64,000 nucleotides of DNA from the NCBI RefSeq assembly GCF_014138045.1, contig NZ_JACGXA010000001.1:1299501-1363500 (forward strand), written 5' to 3'. The notes beneath the pieces were generated by a model, which was not told where the DNA came from, searched no databases, and worked only from the letters and a program-made list of their open reading frames with translations. Every line of letters begins with the position of its first letter. Positions within the stretch are counted from its first letter, which is position 1. Below are positions 47,043 through 55,671 of this stretch, one piece after another. This DNA is from Nocardioides ginsengisegetis (GTDB lineage Bacteria; Actinomycetota; Actinomycetes; Propionibacteriales; Nocardioidaceae). The translations under genes and the position numbers were made by a program.

Positions 47043-47854
47043 TGGCCATGCTGACGACGAGCGTCGGTCGCGCCGCCGCCTCCCCGGTCTCGGCCGGCGA
47101 GGCCACCGGGCTGCTGCTCTACCGCAACTACCTGGCCTACCGCCGCGCCTGGTACATCTTCGTCTCCGGCTTCCTCGAGCCGGTCTTCTACCTCTTCTCG
47201 ATCGGCGTCGGCGTCGGCCAGCTGATCAGCGGCTTCGAGTTCAACGGCCAGACGATCCCCTACGCCGAGTTCGTCGCGCCGGGCATGCTCGCGGCCTCGG
47301 CGATGAACGGCTCGCTGCTCGACTCGACGTTCAACTTCTTCTTCAAGCTCAAGTACAACAAGCTCTTCGACCAGATGCTGGCCACGCCGCTGACCACCAT
47401 GGACATCGCGCGCGGCGAGCTGAGCTGGTCGCTGCTCCGGGGCGGCGTCTACTCCGCGGGCTTCCTGGTCGTGATGCTGGCGATGGGGCTGGTCAGCTCC
47501 TGGTGGGCGGTGCTGGTCGTGCCGGCCGCGCTGCTGATCGGCCTCGCGTTCGGCGGGGTCTGCATGGCGCTGACGACGTTCATGCGGAGCTGGCAGGACT
47601 TCGAGTTCGTGACCCTGGCGACGTTGCCGATGTTCCTGTTCTCGGCGACCTTCTTCCCGGTCACCGCCTTCCCCGGCGCGGTGCGCTGGATCGTCGAGCT
47701 CACCCCGCTCTATCGCGGCGTGGTGCTCTGCCGCGAGCTGACCACCGGCGCCCTGTCGTGGGGCTCGGCCGCCTCGGTCGTCTACCTCGTCGTCATGGGC
47801 CTGGTCGGCCTGATGGTCGTGCGCCGACGCCTGGACAAGCTGCTGCTGACCTGA
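47042..47854 (+). CDS. ABC-2 type permease, second subunit
   Basis: A 270-residue permease paralogous in layout to the preceding one (EPVFYLFSIGVGVGQLI, AEFVAPGMLAASAMNGSLLD, MFLFSATFFPVTAFP, ELTPLYRGVVLCREL). It starts on the last base of the previous stop (TGATG). The two permeases presumably form a heterodimer over the ATPase dimer. An ATG two codons on is an alternative start. It ends three bases before the stop of the convergent kinase-like gene. Confidence 0.93.
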   Translation: MAMLTTSVGRAAASPVSAGEATGLLLYRNYLAYRRAWYIFVSGFLEPVFYLFSIGVGVGQLISGFEFNGQTIPYAEFVAPGMLAASAMNGSLLDSTFNFFFKLKYNKLFDQMLATPLTTMDIARGELSWSLLRGGVYSAGFLVVMLAMGLVSSWWAVLVVPAALLIGLAFGGVCMALTTFMRSWQDFEFVTLATLPMFLFSATFFPVTAFPGAVRWIVELTPLYRGVVLCRELTTGALSWGSAASVVYLVVMGLVGLMVVRRRLDKLLLT

Positions 47855-47857
47855 CGC

Positions 47858-48670
47858 TCATCTGACCTGGGCGAACCCCTGGATCAGCTCGATCTCCTCG
47901 GCGAGCTCCAGCGCGCTCCCGGGCCGGCGCTCCGGCTCCGGCGCGAGGCAGCGGCGCACGAGGTTGGCCTCGTCGTCGGTGAGCGACTCGGAGAGCTTCG
48001 GGGGCTGACCGAGCACCCGTCGTACGGCGAGGAGCGGGTCGTGGACGGGCAGCTCGCCGTGCACGCCGGTGCCGGTGAGCGCCCGGTGCAGGGTCACGCC
48101 GAGCGACCAGATGTCCGAGGCCGGGGTGGCGACCTCGCCGGCCAGCACGCCCGGGTCGAGGTACTCCACCGACGTCGCGGGTCCCAGACCGGTGACCGAC
48201 GCGGACGGGTCCAGGGCCTGGGCGAGCCCCAGGTCGGCGAGCCGCGCCCCGTCGTCGGCGAGCAGGATGTTGCCCGGGTTGATGCCCCGGTGCACCAGGC
48301 CCGCGAGGTGCAGGGCGTGGGCGCCGCGCGCCGCCCGGGCGACGGCCAGCAGCCGCTCGCCCCGGGTGAGCCGGTGGGTCGGCGACTCCAGCGAGCCGCC
48401 CGCGCAGTGCTCCATGGCGTAGAAGAAGGTCGGGCCGTCGCGGCCGGCGTCCAGCAGGGTCACGAGGAAGGGCGAGCTGACCGCGGCGAAGGCCCGGAGC
48501 TCGCGCGTCGCGCGTCGCAGAGCGTCCTCGTCGGTGGCCCCGGAGAAGACCTTCACCGCGACCATGGGTGCGGTGATCCCGAGTCGCGCGGGAGTCCTCG
48601 CGAGGTAGCGGCTGCCGTGTCCGGCGGTGCCCAGGAACTCCACGAACGAGTAGTCGGCAACCCCGTCCAT
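47858..48670 (-). CDS. Ser/Thr protein kinase-fold protein, probable pseudokinase
   Basis: A 270-residue soluble protein with the Ser/Thr kinase fold: a degenerate glycine loop (LGTAGHGSRYLA), the VAVK lysine K40, a catalytic-loop region, SVEYLDPGVLAGEVATPASD (activation and APE-like segment), SDIWSLGV and a C-terminal RRCLAPEPERRPGSA. The catalytic loop reads HRGINPGN: the catalytic aspartate is Gly129 and the lysine is Asn131, though the metal-binding Asn134 and D146 of the DLG motif remain. It is therefore probably inactive in phosphate transfer, or acts by binding ATP. The ATG at 48670 has GGAGG nine bases upstream. There is no membrane helix. The gene is divergent from the antiporter. 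Confidence 0.88.
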   Translation of the reverse strand: MDGVADYSFVEFLGTAGHGSRYLARTPARLGITAPMVAVKVFSGATDEDALRRATRELRAFAAVSSPFLVTLLDAGRDGPTFFYAMEHCAGGSLESPTHRLTRGERLLAVARAARGAHALHLAGLVHRGINPGNILLADDGARLADLGLAQALDPSASVTGLGPATSVEYLDPGVLAGEVATPASDIWSLGVTLHRALTGTGVHGELPVHDPLLAVRRVLGQPPKLSESLTDDEANLVRRCLAPEPERRPGSALELAEEIELIQGFAQVR

Positions 48671-48820
48671 CAGTGCGTCCTCCGAACTTTCCTGCGGGAA
48701 GCATCGCACCGCTCGGCGGACGCCGACGACACCGATTCAGGTGATCCCTGCACCCGGGTCGCGGAGGTACTTTCGAGATCTCGGCGGCCAGGGGTGTGCC
48801 TAGAGATGGGGGGAGCGCTG

Positions 48821-50932
48821 ATGGCTGCTCACGACACGCAGGAGACCATCGCCCTGGTCTTCCTCGACATCGCCGTGATCGTGCTCGTCGCGCGCCTGCT
48901 GGGCCCGCTCGTACGCCGCCTCCGCCAGCCGACGGTCGTCGCCGAGATCCTGGCCGCCCTCGCCCTGGGGCCCTCCCTGCTGGGCGCGCTGCCCGGCAAC
49001 CCGACCGACGACCTCTTCCCGCCCGACGTCCGGCCCTACCTCGCCGTGGTGGCGGCGCTGGGCCTGACGATCTACATGTTCGTCGTGGGGCTCGAGCTGG
49101 ACCTCGGGCTGATCCGGGGCAAGGGCGCGACGGCCGGCACGATCTCGGCCTGCTCGGTGGCGCTGCCCTTCGGCCTCGGCACCCTCCTCGCGCTGTGGCT
49201 GCACGGCCGCCACGACACGGTGGCGGGCGACCACGTCGACCTGGTGCCGTTCGCGCTGTTCCTCGGCGCCGCCATGTCCGTGACCGCCTTCCCGGTCCTG
49301 GCCCGGATCCTGCAGGAGAGGCGCATGCAGCGCACGCCCACCGGCGCGCTCGCGCTGGCCTGCGCGGCCGTCGACGACGTGCTCGCCTGGATCATGCTCG
49401 CGGTGGTGCTCGCGATCGTGCGCTCCTCGGGCGGCGCCGACCTGGTGCGGATGGTCGCCGAGTCCGTCGGGTTCGTGGTCGTGATGTTCCTGGTCGTTCG
49501 TCCCCGGCTGCGCGTCCTGGTCGACCGACGTGACGCCGCCGGCGGACTGACGCCGGACATCTTCGCCGTCGTCCTGGTCGGGGTGCTCGTCTCGAGCTTC
49601 CTCACCGACAAGATCGGGATCCACGCGATCTTCGGCGCCTTCCTCTTCGGGGCGGCCATGCCACGGCGCGGCGCCGAGCGGCTCTCGCAGGAGATCCTCG
49701 AGCGGGTCGAGCAGGTGACGGTGCTGCTGCTGCTCCCCGTCTTCTTCGTGGTGACGGGTCTCAACGTCGACGTGACGGCCCTGGGCCGGTCCGGGGTGGT
49801 CGAGCTGCTCGCGGTCATGGCCGTGGCCTGCTTCGGCAAGTTCCTCGGCGCGGCCGCGGCCGCCCGGGGGCTGGGCATCCGGTCGCGGCGCGCCGCCGCC
49901 ATCGGCGTGCTGATGAACACCCGTGGCCTGACCGAGCTGGTCGTGCTCAACGTCGGCCTGACCGTCGGTGTCCTCGACGAGCGCCTGTTCACCGTCATGG
50001 TCCTGATGGCGATCCTGACGACGGTGATGACCGAGCCGCTGCTGCGGCTGATCTACCCGGACCGGGCCGTCCAGCGCGACATCCTCGAGGCCGAGCGGAC
50101 CGCGTTGGGGCTCTCGGCCGAGCACCGGGTGCTCGTGCTTGCGGAGGGCGCCGACGCTCCCGACGGGCAGCTCGTCGACTGGGGCGTGCGGCTGCTCGGC
50201 ACCGGCGAGGACAGCGAGCTGGTCATCAGCCGGATCGAGGCCCGCCCGCTCCGCCGGGTCGAGGTGGGCTCGGGGCGCCTGGCCGACCTGGCAGCAGTCG
50301 CGACCTCGCTCGAGGCGACCCAGTCCCTGGCCCGGCGGGCCACGGCCGCCGGCGCCGTCGTGCACGTCCACTCCGAGCTGGCCGACGACCCCGTCGCCGA
50401 GGCGCGGGTGCACGCCGAGGCGACCGGCGCCGACGTGGTGCTGGCGGCGGCCGGGTCGGCCCTGGCCGCGGCGGCGGCCGAGCACGACGACGCGGTCGTG
50501 GTGACGCTGCACCTCCCCGACGAGGCGTCCACCATCACCGGCGTCGCCGCCCGGGTCGGCACCACGGCGGACGGGACGGCGGCGGTCGAGCAGGCGGCCC
50601 GGGTGGCCGAGCGGCTCGGCGTACCCCTGCAGCTTGTCACCCGCGGCGGCCGTCGCGAGACGCGCCGGGCGAGCACCCTCGAGCGTCGGCTGGAGGAGGC
50701 CGGCATCGCCGCCAGCCAGACCACCGAGGACGACCTCCTCGACCGGACGGGCCTCGACGGCGCCTCCCTCGTGCTCGTGCGCGGCGTCGCCGACGGACCG
50801 CACCCCGCGGCCGGGACGGGGCCCGTGCTGGAGGTCCGGGGGAGCGCGCACGACAACGACGAGCGGCTGGACGCGATGCTCACCCGGCGTTGCGAGCGCC
50901 CGCGGGAGGATCAGCGCGAGGGACAGCGGTAG
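48821..50932 (+). CDS. CPA2-type cation:proton antiporter with C-terminal USP-like domain
   Basis: A 703-residue antiporter. The first ~410 residues hold about 12 helices with the CPA2 blocks QPTVVAEILAALALGPSLLG, GLELDLGLI, AFPVLARIL, ACAAVDDVLAWIM and GAFLFGAAMPRRG. The acidic pair in CAAVDDV is consistent with electrogenic Na+ or K+/H+ exchange. The last ~290 residues form a cytosolic tail that resembles universal stress proteins (HRVLVLAEGADAP, then two alanine-rich alpha/beta repeats) and could bind a nucleotide. ATG 48821 follows GGGGGGAG by four bases. Its last 22 bases overlap the convergent kinase gene. Confidence 0.93.
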   Translation: MAAHDTQETIALVFLDIAVIVLVARLLGPLVRRLRQPTVVAEILAALALGPSLLGALPGNPTDDLFPPDVRPYLAVVAALGLTIYMFVVGLELDLGLIRGKGATAGTISACSVALPFGLGTLLALWLHGRHDTVAGDHVDLVPFALFLGAAMSVTAFPVLARILQERRMQRTPTGALALACAAVDDVLAWIMLAVVLAIVRSSGGADLVRMVAESVGFVVVMFLVVRPRLRVLVDRRDAAGGLTPDIFAVVLVGVLVSSFLTDKIGIHAIFGAFLFGAAMPRRGAERLSQEILERVEQVTVLLLLPVFFVVTGLNVDVTALGRSGVVELLAVMAVACFGKFLGAAAAARGLGIRSRRAAAIGVLMNTRGLTELVVLNVGLTVGVLDERLFTVMVLMAILTTVMTEPLLRLIYPDRAVQRDILEAERTALGLSAEHRVLVLAEGADAPDGQLVDWGVRLLGTGEDSELVISRIEARPLRRVEVGSGRLADLAAVATSLEATQSLARRATAAGAVVHVHSELADDPVAEARVHAEATGADVVLAAAGSALAAAAAEHDDAVVVTLHLPDEASTITGVAARVGTTADGTAAVEQAARVAERLGVPLQLVTRGGRRETRRASTLERRLEEAGIAASQTTEDDLLDRTGLDGASLVLVRGVADGPHPAAGTGPVLEVRGSAHDNDERLDAMLTRRCERPREDQREGQR

Positions 50933-52254
50933 CGCACCGCCCGGCTCGCCCGTACGTCGCTCCCGACGACCGCGACGGTCACGTCACCGGTGATCGGCCG
51001 CGGCCCGCTGAGGTCGAGCCGGAGCGTGCTCCGCACGGTGTGCTGCCCCGACCGGCCCGCGACGCGCCGCTCGGAGAGCGTCGTCCCGTCCGGCCCGGTC
51101 CAGCGGACGGTGAACGCCCCGGCGCCCCCGTTGGTCGCGAACGCGGCGTCCAGCCGCACCGTGCCGTCGGGGCACACCACCGAGGCGGGGTCCGGGTCGC
51201 TGGTGAGCCGGACCGAGTCAACCGTGACGGCAGGGGCGGGCCGGTGGGTCGCCCAGGCGACGCCACCGACGCCCAGCAGCACGGCGAGGCCGGCCGCGCC
51301 CACGAGGACGCGGCGCCGCGGCCAGCGCCGCGGTGGCGGTGGCGCGGGGGCCGTGGGCGCCTCGACCCGGACGGTCGGGGCGCTGCGTTGGGTTGCGCGA
51401 GGTGGCGCTGGCCTGCGCTCGACGGCCGGCCACGCGGAGGTCGGGATCGCCTCGAGCCGCGCGACCAGCTCGTCCGGGAGCGGCCGGTCAGCGGGGTCCT
51501 TGGCGAGGCCGGCGAGCAGCACGTTCGCCGCCTTGGCCGGCAGCCCGGGCAGGAGGCTGCGCGGGTCGGGCGGCTCCAGCCGCCAGTGCGCGCTGATCAG
51601 GGCCAGGGCGTCGGGGGCGTCGTACGGTCGCCGTCCCGTGAGGGCCTCGTAGGCCACGATCGCGAAGCTGTAGGCGTCCGAGCGCGCGTCCGGCTCGCCC
51701 TGGCCGAGCCCCAGCTCGGGCGGGAAGTACGCCGGGGTGCCGATCGCCGACGCGGCGTCGGTCCGGAAGACCGACGGGTCCGAGACGGCCCGGGCGAGCC
51801 CGAAGTCCCCGAGCTTCGCATGCCCGTCGGGGAGCACGAAGACGTTGTGCGGCTTGACGTCGCGGTGCACGATCCCGTGCCCGGCGGCCGTGGTGAGCGC
51901 GTCGGCGACGTCCCGCAGCACCCGCACGGCCTCGGGGCCCGGGAGCGGCCCGCGGGCGACGATGTCGGAGAGCGCCTCGCCGGGGACGTACTCCATGACG
52001 AGGTGGGCCTGTCGCGTCCCCACGGTGAGGTCGTAGACGCGCACGACCGAGGGGCAGTCGAGCGAGGCGAGCAGCTTCGCCTCCCGACGGAAGCGGGCCA
52101 CGCTGTCGGCGTCGGCGAGCGCGACCGCGTGGATGCGCTTGACGGCCACCATCCGGTGGAGCGCGGTGTGCCGGGCCAGGACCACCTCGCCGAAACCACC
52201 GGCGCCGAGGACGCGGACGAGCTCGTACCCGGCAGGCACGGCCCCCTCGTCCAT
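50911..52254 (-). CDS. membrane Ser/Thr protein kinase (PknB-like)
   Basis: A 447-residue active kinase. The kinase domain (residues ~8-275) has VLGAGGFGEVVLARH, K39 in VAVKRI, HRDVKPHN at 130-137, DFG at 150-152 and an activation loop with IGTPAYFPPE. A proline-rich linker leads to one membrane helix (VLVGAAGLAVLLGVGGVAW, ~322-340) and a ~105-residue outer domain with two cysteines, one near residue 362 and one at the C-terminus (YRCPSR). It should sense an outside signal and phosphorylate cytosolic targets. The ATG follows TACGAT by six bases, suggesting a leaderless message. Divergent from the next kinase. Confidence 0.94.
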   Translation of the reverse strand: MDEGAVPAGYELVRVLGAGGFGEVVLARHTALHRMVAVKRIHAVALADADSVARFRREAKLLASLDCPSVVRVYDLTVGTRQAHLVMEYVPGEALSDIVARGPLPGPEAVRVLRDVADALTTAAGHGIVHRDVKPHNVFVLPDGHAKLGDFGLARAVSDPSVFRTDAASAIGTPAYFPPELGLGQGEPDARSDAYSFAIVAYEALTGRRPYDAPDALALISAHWRLEPPDPRSLLPGLPAKAANVLLAGLAKDPADRPLPDELVARLEAIPTSAWPAVERRPAPPRATQRSAPTVRVEAPTAPAPPPPRRWPRRRVLVGAAGLAVLLGVGGVAWATHRPAPAVTVDSVRLTSDPDPASVVCPDGTVRLDAAFATNGGAGAFTVRWTGPDGTTLSERRVAGRSGQHTVRSTLRLDLSGPRPITGDVTVAVVGSDVRASRAVRYRCPSR

Positions 52255-52260
52255 CCGGCG

Positions 52261-52266
52261 ATCGTA
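52261..52266 (-). promoter_or_regulatory. -10 hexamer TACGAT for the 50911-52254 kinase
   Basis: On the minus strand TACGAT ends six bases before the ATG at 52254. There is no ribosome-binding site in between. Confidence 0.5.
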
Positions 52267-52432
52267 GGGCGCTCACGGCGTTGCCGAAGCCCTCCGCCGG
52301 ACGGCGTACCGCGATTGGGGGAACGCTCGTCCGCGACCGCCGATCGGGCGCCGCGCGCCCTACCTTCGGATCGGGCGGCCCGTCCCCGAACGGCCGCGCA
52401 CTCAATCATTCGGGGGCGTCAGGGGGGACGCG

Positions 52433-54010
52433 ATGAGCGAGATGTACGGGCCTTACGAGGTCCTCCAGCGAGTGGCCGAGGGAAGCACCAGCACGGTCTA
52501 CCGGGCCCGGCACGTGGCCCTGGACCGGCCCGCGGCGATCAAGGTCCTCTCCGAGGCGATCTCCCGGTCGCCCGAGATGCGCGAGCGACTGCGCGCGGAG
52601 GCCGAGATCCTGGCGGGGCTCGAGAGCCCGCACGTCGTCGAGGTCTACGACTTCGTCGAGGAGGACGACCGCGCCTGGCTCGCCGAGGAGTGGGTCGACG
52701 GCGCCTCGCTCGACCGCATCCTCGAGCAGCACGGCACCCTGACCCCCGAGCAGTCCGTGGGCGTGATCCGCGAGGCGGTGCTCGGACTGGCGTTCGCCCA
52801 CGACCGCGGGCTGCTGCACCGCGACGTGTCGCCACGCAACATCCTGGCCGACCTTCAGGGCACCTCGAAGCTCGTCGACTTCGGGCTGGCCGCCCCGACG
52901 GGCGAGGCCGGCTTCGTCGGCACCCCGGCCTTCATGAGCCCCGAGGCTGGCGTCGGCGGCAGCCTCAGCCGCGCCAGTGACGTCTACTCCACGGCCGCGG
53001 TCCTCTACACCTTGCTGGCCGGCCACCCGCCGTACGCCGGCTCCGACCTGGCCACGACGGTGCGCCGGCACGTCGAGGAGGAGGTGCCGCTGCTCGACGG
53101 CCACGGCGCCGACCTGCAGGACCTGCTCCGGCGCAGCATGGCCAAGGACCCCGCCCAGAGGCCGCAGGACGCTCGCGCGTTCCTCGCGGAGCTGGAGGAG
53201 GCGGCTCGCCGCCGCTTCGGTCCGGCCTGGCTCCAGCGGGCCTCGATCGCGGCCCTGGTCGCCGGCGTCACGCCGCTGGCCGCGGCGGGCCTCGGCTCCA
53301 CCGCGGCGCCGACCGTCCTGGTCGACACCGCCTCGATCGTGTCCTCGCAGGCGGTCAAGGCCGCGAAGTCCGGCACCAAGCGGCTCGCCCTCATCGGCGG
53401 CGTCGTGGGCGCGGTGGTGGTCGCCACCGTCGCCACCGTGGCGGCCAAGACCGGGGGCGGACCCGACCACACGGCGACGCCGCCGGCGGCCAGCGACTCA
53501 CCGTCGGCCCAGCCGGTCGACGACCCGTCGCCGACGCCGAAGACCCTGGAGGAGCTGACGCCCTCCGGCAAGTACGACTTCACGCGGGTGCTGCTCTCCA
53601 GCACCTACGACCAGAAGCTGCCCAAGAAGGAGCACCGGGTCTGGACCCTGGACCTGAAGAAGTGCAAGCACCAGTCGTGCGCGGGCGTCATCCACTCCTC
53701 GAGCGGCTCGGTGTTCCGCTACACCTACGACGGCAAGCACTTCGTGGTCATCCCTCCCAAGGGCGGCAAATCGGTCTTCGAGGGGGTCTGCCAGGACACC
53801 CAGACGGGCCAGGACGTCCCGGGCACCAAGGGGCGCGACACCACGACGATCGTGTGGTCGCCCCTGCGGGTCGTCCGCAAGGACGCCGACGGGCTCCCCG
53901 TGCGCCTGGAGGGCACCCAGCGGCTCACCGACGTCTACGAGGGCCTGATCGACTGCGACGACTCGCCCTCGGACCACGCCCGCTACCGCGAGTACATCGT
54001 CCGACGCTGA
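52433..54010 (+). CDS. membrane Ser/Thr protein kinase with cysteine-containing outer domain
   Basis: A 525-residue kinase. The domain at residues ~5-265 has K37 in AAIKVL, HRDVSPRN at 129-136 (catalytic aspartate kept, usual lysine replaced by Ser133), DFG at 149-151 and GTPAFMSPE. A first hydrophobic segment (~271-296) is followed by the main membrane helix (LALIGGVVGAVVVATVATVAA) and a Ser/Pro linker. The ~185-residue outer domain contains four cysteines (CKHQSC, GVC, DCDD), likely two disulfides; I do not recognise it. The lysine-to-serine change occurs in some other actinobacterial kinases, so activity is probable. The gene is convergent with the FHA gene and separated from it by a strong terminator. 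Confidence 0.92.
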   Translation: MSEMYGPYEVLQRVAEGSTSTVYRARHVALDRPAAIKVLSEAISRSPEMRERLRAEAEILAGLESPHVVEVYDFVEEDDRAWLAEEWVDGASLDRILEQHGTLTPEQSVGVIREAVLGLAFAHDRGLLHRDVSPRNILADLQGTSKLVDFGLAAPTGEAGFVGTPAFMSPEAGVGGSLSRASDVYSTAAVLYTLLAGHPPYAGSDLATTVRRHVEEEVPLLDGHGADLQDLLRRSMAKDPAQRPQDARAFLAELEEAARRRFGPAWLQRASIAALVAGVTPLAAAGLGSTAAPTVLVDTASIVSSQAVKAAKSGTKRLALIGGVVGAVVVATVATVAAKTGGGPDHTATPPAASDSPSAQPVDDPSPTPKTLEELTPSGKYDFTRVLLSSTYDQKLPKKEHRVWTLDLKKCKHQSCAGVIHSSSGSVFRYTYDGKHFVVIPPKGGKSVFEGVCQDTQTGQDVPGTKGRDTTTIVWSPLRVVRKDADGLPVRLEGTQRLTDVYEGLIDCDDSPSDHARYREYIVRR

Positions 54011-54014
54011 CCTC

Positions 54015-54050
54015 GCGACGCCCTGACGGCTCGGGCCGTCGGGGCATCGC
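54015..54050. terminator. bidirectional hairpin terminator
   Basis: Sixteen-base arms (54015-54030 and 54035-54050) pair around TCGG with one mismatch and one wobble; on the minus strand the mismatch becomes a G-U pair. It fills the gap between the convergent kinase and FHA genes. Confidence 0.8.
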
Positions 54051-55238
54051 TCAGAGCTTGTGGTGCGACTCGAACGTCATCGTGCGTGCGCCCATCCGGA
54101 GCCGCGAGCCCGCCGGGATCGTGGTCGGCACGTCCGCCTCGAGCCGGCGCCACTCCTCGGAGCCGGGATCGGCGACGTACGTCCCGTTGACCGACCCGGC
54201 GTCCTCCACCCGCACGTCCCAGCCGTCCAGGACGAGGCGGGCGTGCACGCGGGACAGGGACAGGTCGGGGTCCTCCAGCACGAGGGCCGTGGCGCGCCCG
54301 TCCCGTACGTCGTCCGCGGCACCCGGGTCGCGGCCGATCACGTAGTCGCGGATCAGCGCGTGCACCGAGCCGTCGTCGAGGACCAGCACCCCCAGCGGGG
54401 GCCGGTGACCGGTGATGACGTTGTGGGTCTGCTGGACCGTGGAGATCCCGCAGCGCTCGCAGAAGCGGGCGTCCGGCGGGTTGAAGTGGCCGCGGGAGCA
54501 GACGATGCCCCGCACCAGCGGGCCGTCCTCGTCGACGTCCGGCATCGGCGCGGCAGGCTCGGGCTCGGGCTCCGGCTCGAGCGAGAACGTGGTGAACGTC
54601 GGTGGCTCGGGCACGGGCTCGGGCTCGGGCTCTGCTGCTGGGGGCGCAGGCTGGGGCACGGGCTCCAGGTCCACGAGCGTCTCGTGCAGGTGCCCGTCCT
54701 GCGCCACGGGCGCGGTCGGCTCGAGGAAGACCCCACCGGCGCGGACGACGCCGCCGGAGAGGTTGCTGCGACGGTCGGGGTCCAGGCGACCCGGGTCGGG
54801 TCCGACGACCACGCGCGTGACCCCGGGCCGCAGCACCCGGTTGACCGGCAGCAGCGAGTCGTCGCTCGAGACCAGGTCGCTGGTCCCGTCGGGGCCGGTC
54901 ACTGCCATCCGCATGCCGTCGGTCAGGGTCACGACCAGGTGGTCCCGGTCGACGGTCACGACACCGAGCGCCGGCACGTCCGGCGGAGCACTGTTGGCCA
55001 GGAGCATCGCGCACGCGCGGACCAGGTCCCGGGCCGCGCCGGGGGCCACGGACCTGCCCACCTCGGTGCACAGCTCCTGCAGCCGGTCGACGACCGACTC
55101 CTGGCCGGGGGTGCGCGGGTCGGCCACCAGGATGGCCAGGCCCTCCCGGGCGACCACGAGGTCACCGGGCGCCAGCACCACCCGCATCGAGGTCCACGAC
55201 GACGTTGACCCCGCCGTCGGGACAGACATCTCGGTCAC
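54051..55238 (-). CDS. FHA-domain protein with zinc ribbon
   Basis: A 395-residue soluble protein. The first ~165 residues form an undefined N-terminal domain (MRVVLAPGDLVVAREGLAIL onward). A long linker with Glu-Pro repeats (EPEPEPVPEPP, EPEPEPEPA) leads to a zinc ribbon with CSRGHFNPPDARFCERCG and then a C-terminal FHA domain with YVIGRDPG, LSRVHARLVL and AGSVNGTYV, the phosphothreonine-binding signature. It should dock to proteins phosphorylated by the neighbouring kinases. GTG 55238 overlaps the previous stop (GTGA) and has GGAGGGA upstream; the ATG three codons later has worse spacing. Last gene of a three-gene operon. Confidence 0.9.
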   Translation of the reverse strand: MTEMSVPTAGSTSSWTSMRVVLAPGDLVVAREGLAILVADPRTPGQESVVDRLQELCTEVGRSVAPGAARDLVRACAMLLANSAPPDVPALGVVTVDRDHLVVTLTDGMRMAVTGPDGTSDLVSSDDSLLPVNRVLRPGVTRVVVGPDPGRLDPDRRSNLSGGVVRAGGVFLEPTAPVAQDGHLHETLVDLEPVPQPAPPAAEPEPEPVPEPPTFTTFSLEPEPEPEPAAPMPDVDEDGPLVRGIVCSRGHFNPPDARFCERCGISTVQQTHNVITGHRPPLGVLVLDDGSVHALIRDYVIGRDPGAADDVRDGRATALVLEDPDLSLSRVHARLVLDGWDVRVEDAGSVNGTYVADPGSEEWRRLEADVPTTIPAGSRLRMGARTMTFESHHKL

Positions 55239-55669
55239 ACCAGTCTCCCTCCGCGGAACCGCCAGTGGACGGTCAGGACGCGCATCGGCCCGCTCACGAC
55301 GAGCCAGGTCACCAGCCAGGTGGTGCCGAAGCCGACGACGAACGCCGCCGGCGTGATGTCCTCGGCCCAGGACAGGACACCGCTGCGGGCCACGGCGTAC
55401 GCCGCCAGCCCCTCGGGCACGCCCACGAGGAGCGCGAAGAACGTCGGCCAGTCCTTCTCCCAGCGGAACTGCTGGAGCAGGTGGTAGACGACCTCCCACA
55501 CCAGGCCGAGGACCAGCACGATCGCGAGCACGGCGTACATCGCGCGGTAGCGGTCGGTCAGCGTGCCACCGCCGGGCAGCAGCGGCGCGATGACCAGCGC
55601 CCACAGCCCGCCCACGACGGCGATCAGGAAGATGCGCGTCTGGAGACGCCCGACGAGGGTCGGCAGCAT
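55235..55669 (-). CDS. four-helix membrane protein, unknown function
   Basis: A 144-residue protein with four predicted membrane helices (IFLIAVVGGLWALVIAPLL, AVLAIVLVLGLVWEVVYHLL, FFALLVGVPEGLAAYAVA, AAFVVGFGTTWLVTWLVV) and a charged QQFRWEKDWP loop. I do not know the family. It begins two bases after the flavoprotein stop and overlaps the FHA start by four bases, so the three proteins are very likely made together; it may be the membrane anchor for the flavoprotein. Confidence 0.8.
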   Translation of the reverse strand: MLPTLVGRLQTRIFLIAVVGGLWALVIAPLLPGGGTLTDRYRAMYAVLAIVLVLGLVWEVVYHLLQQFRWEKDWPTFFALLVGVPEGLAAYAVARSGVLSWAEDITPAAFVVGFGTTWLVTWLVVSGPMRVLTVHWRFRGGRLV

Positions 55670-55671
55670 GC

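Noticed and set aside
48671..48820. Riboswitch before the antiporter gene
   Set aside because: No conserved riboswitch core was visible in the 150-base gap; it holds only a GC-rich promoter-like region and a ribosome-binding site.
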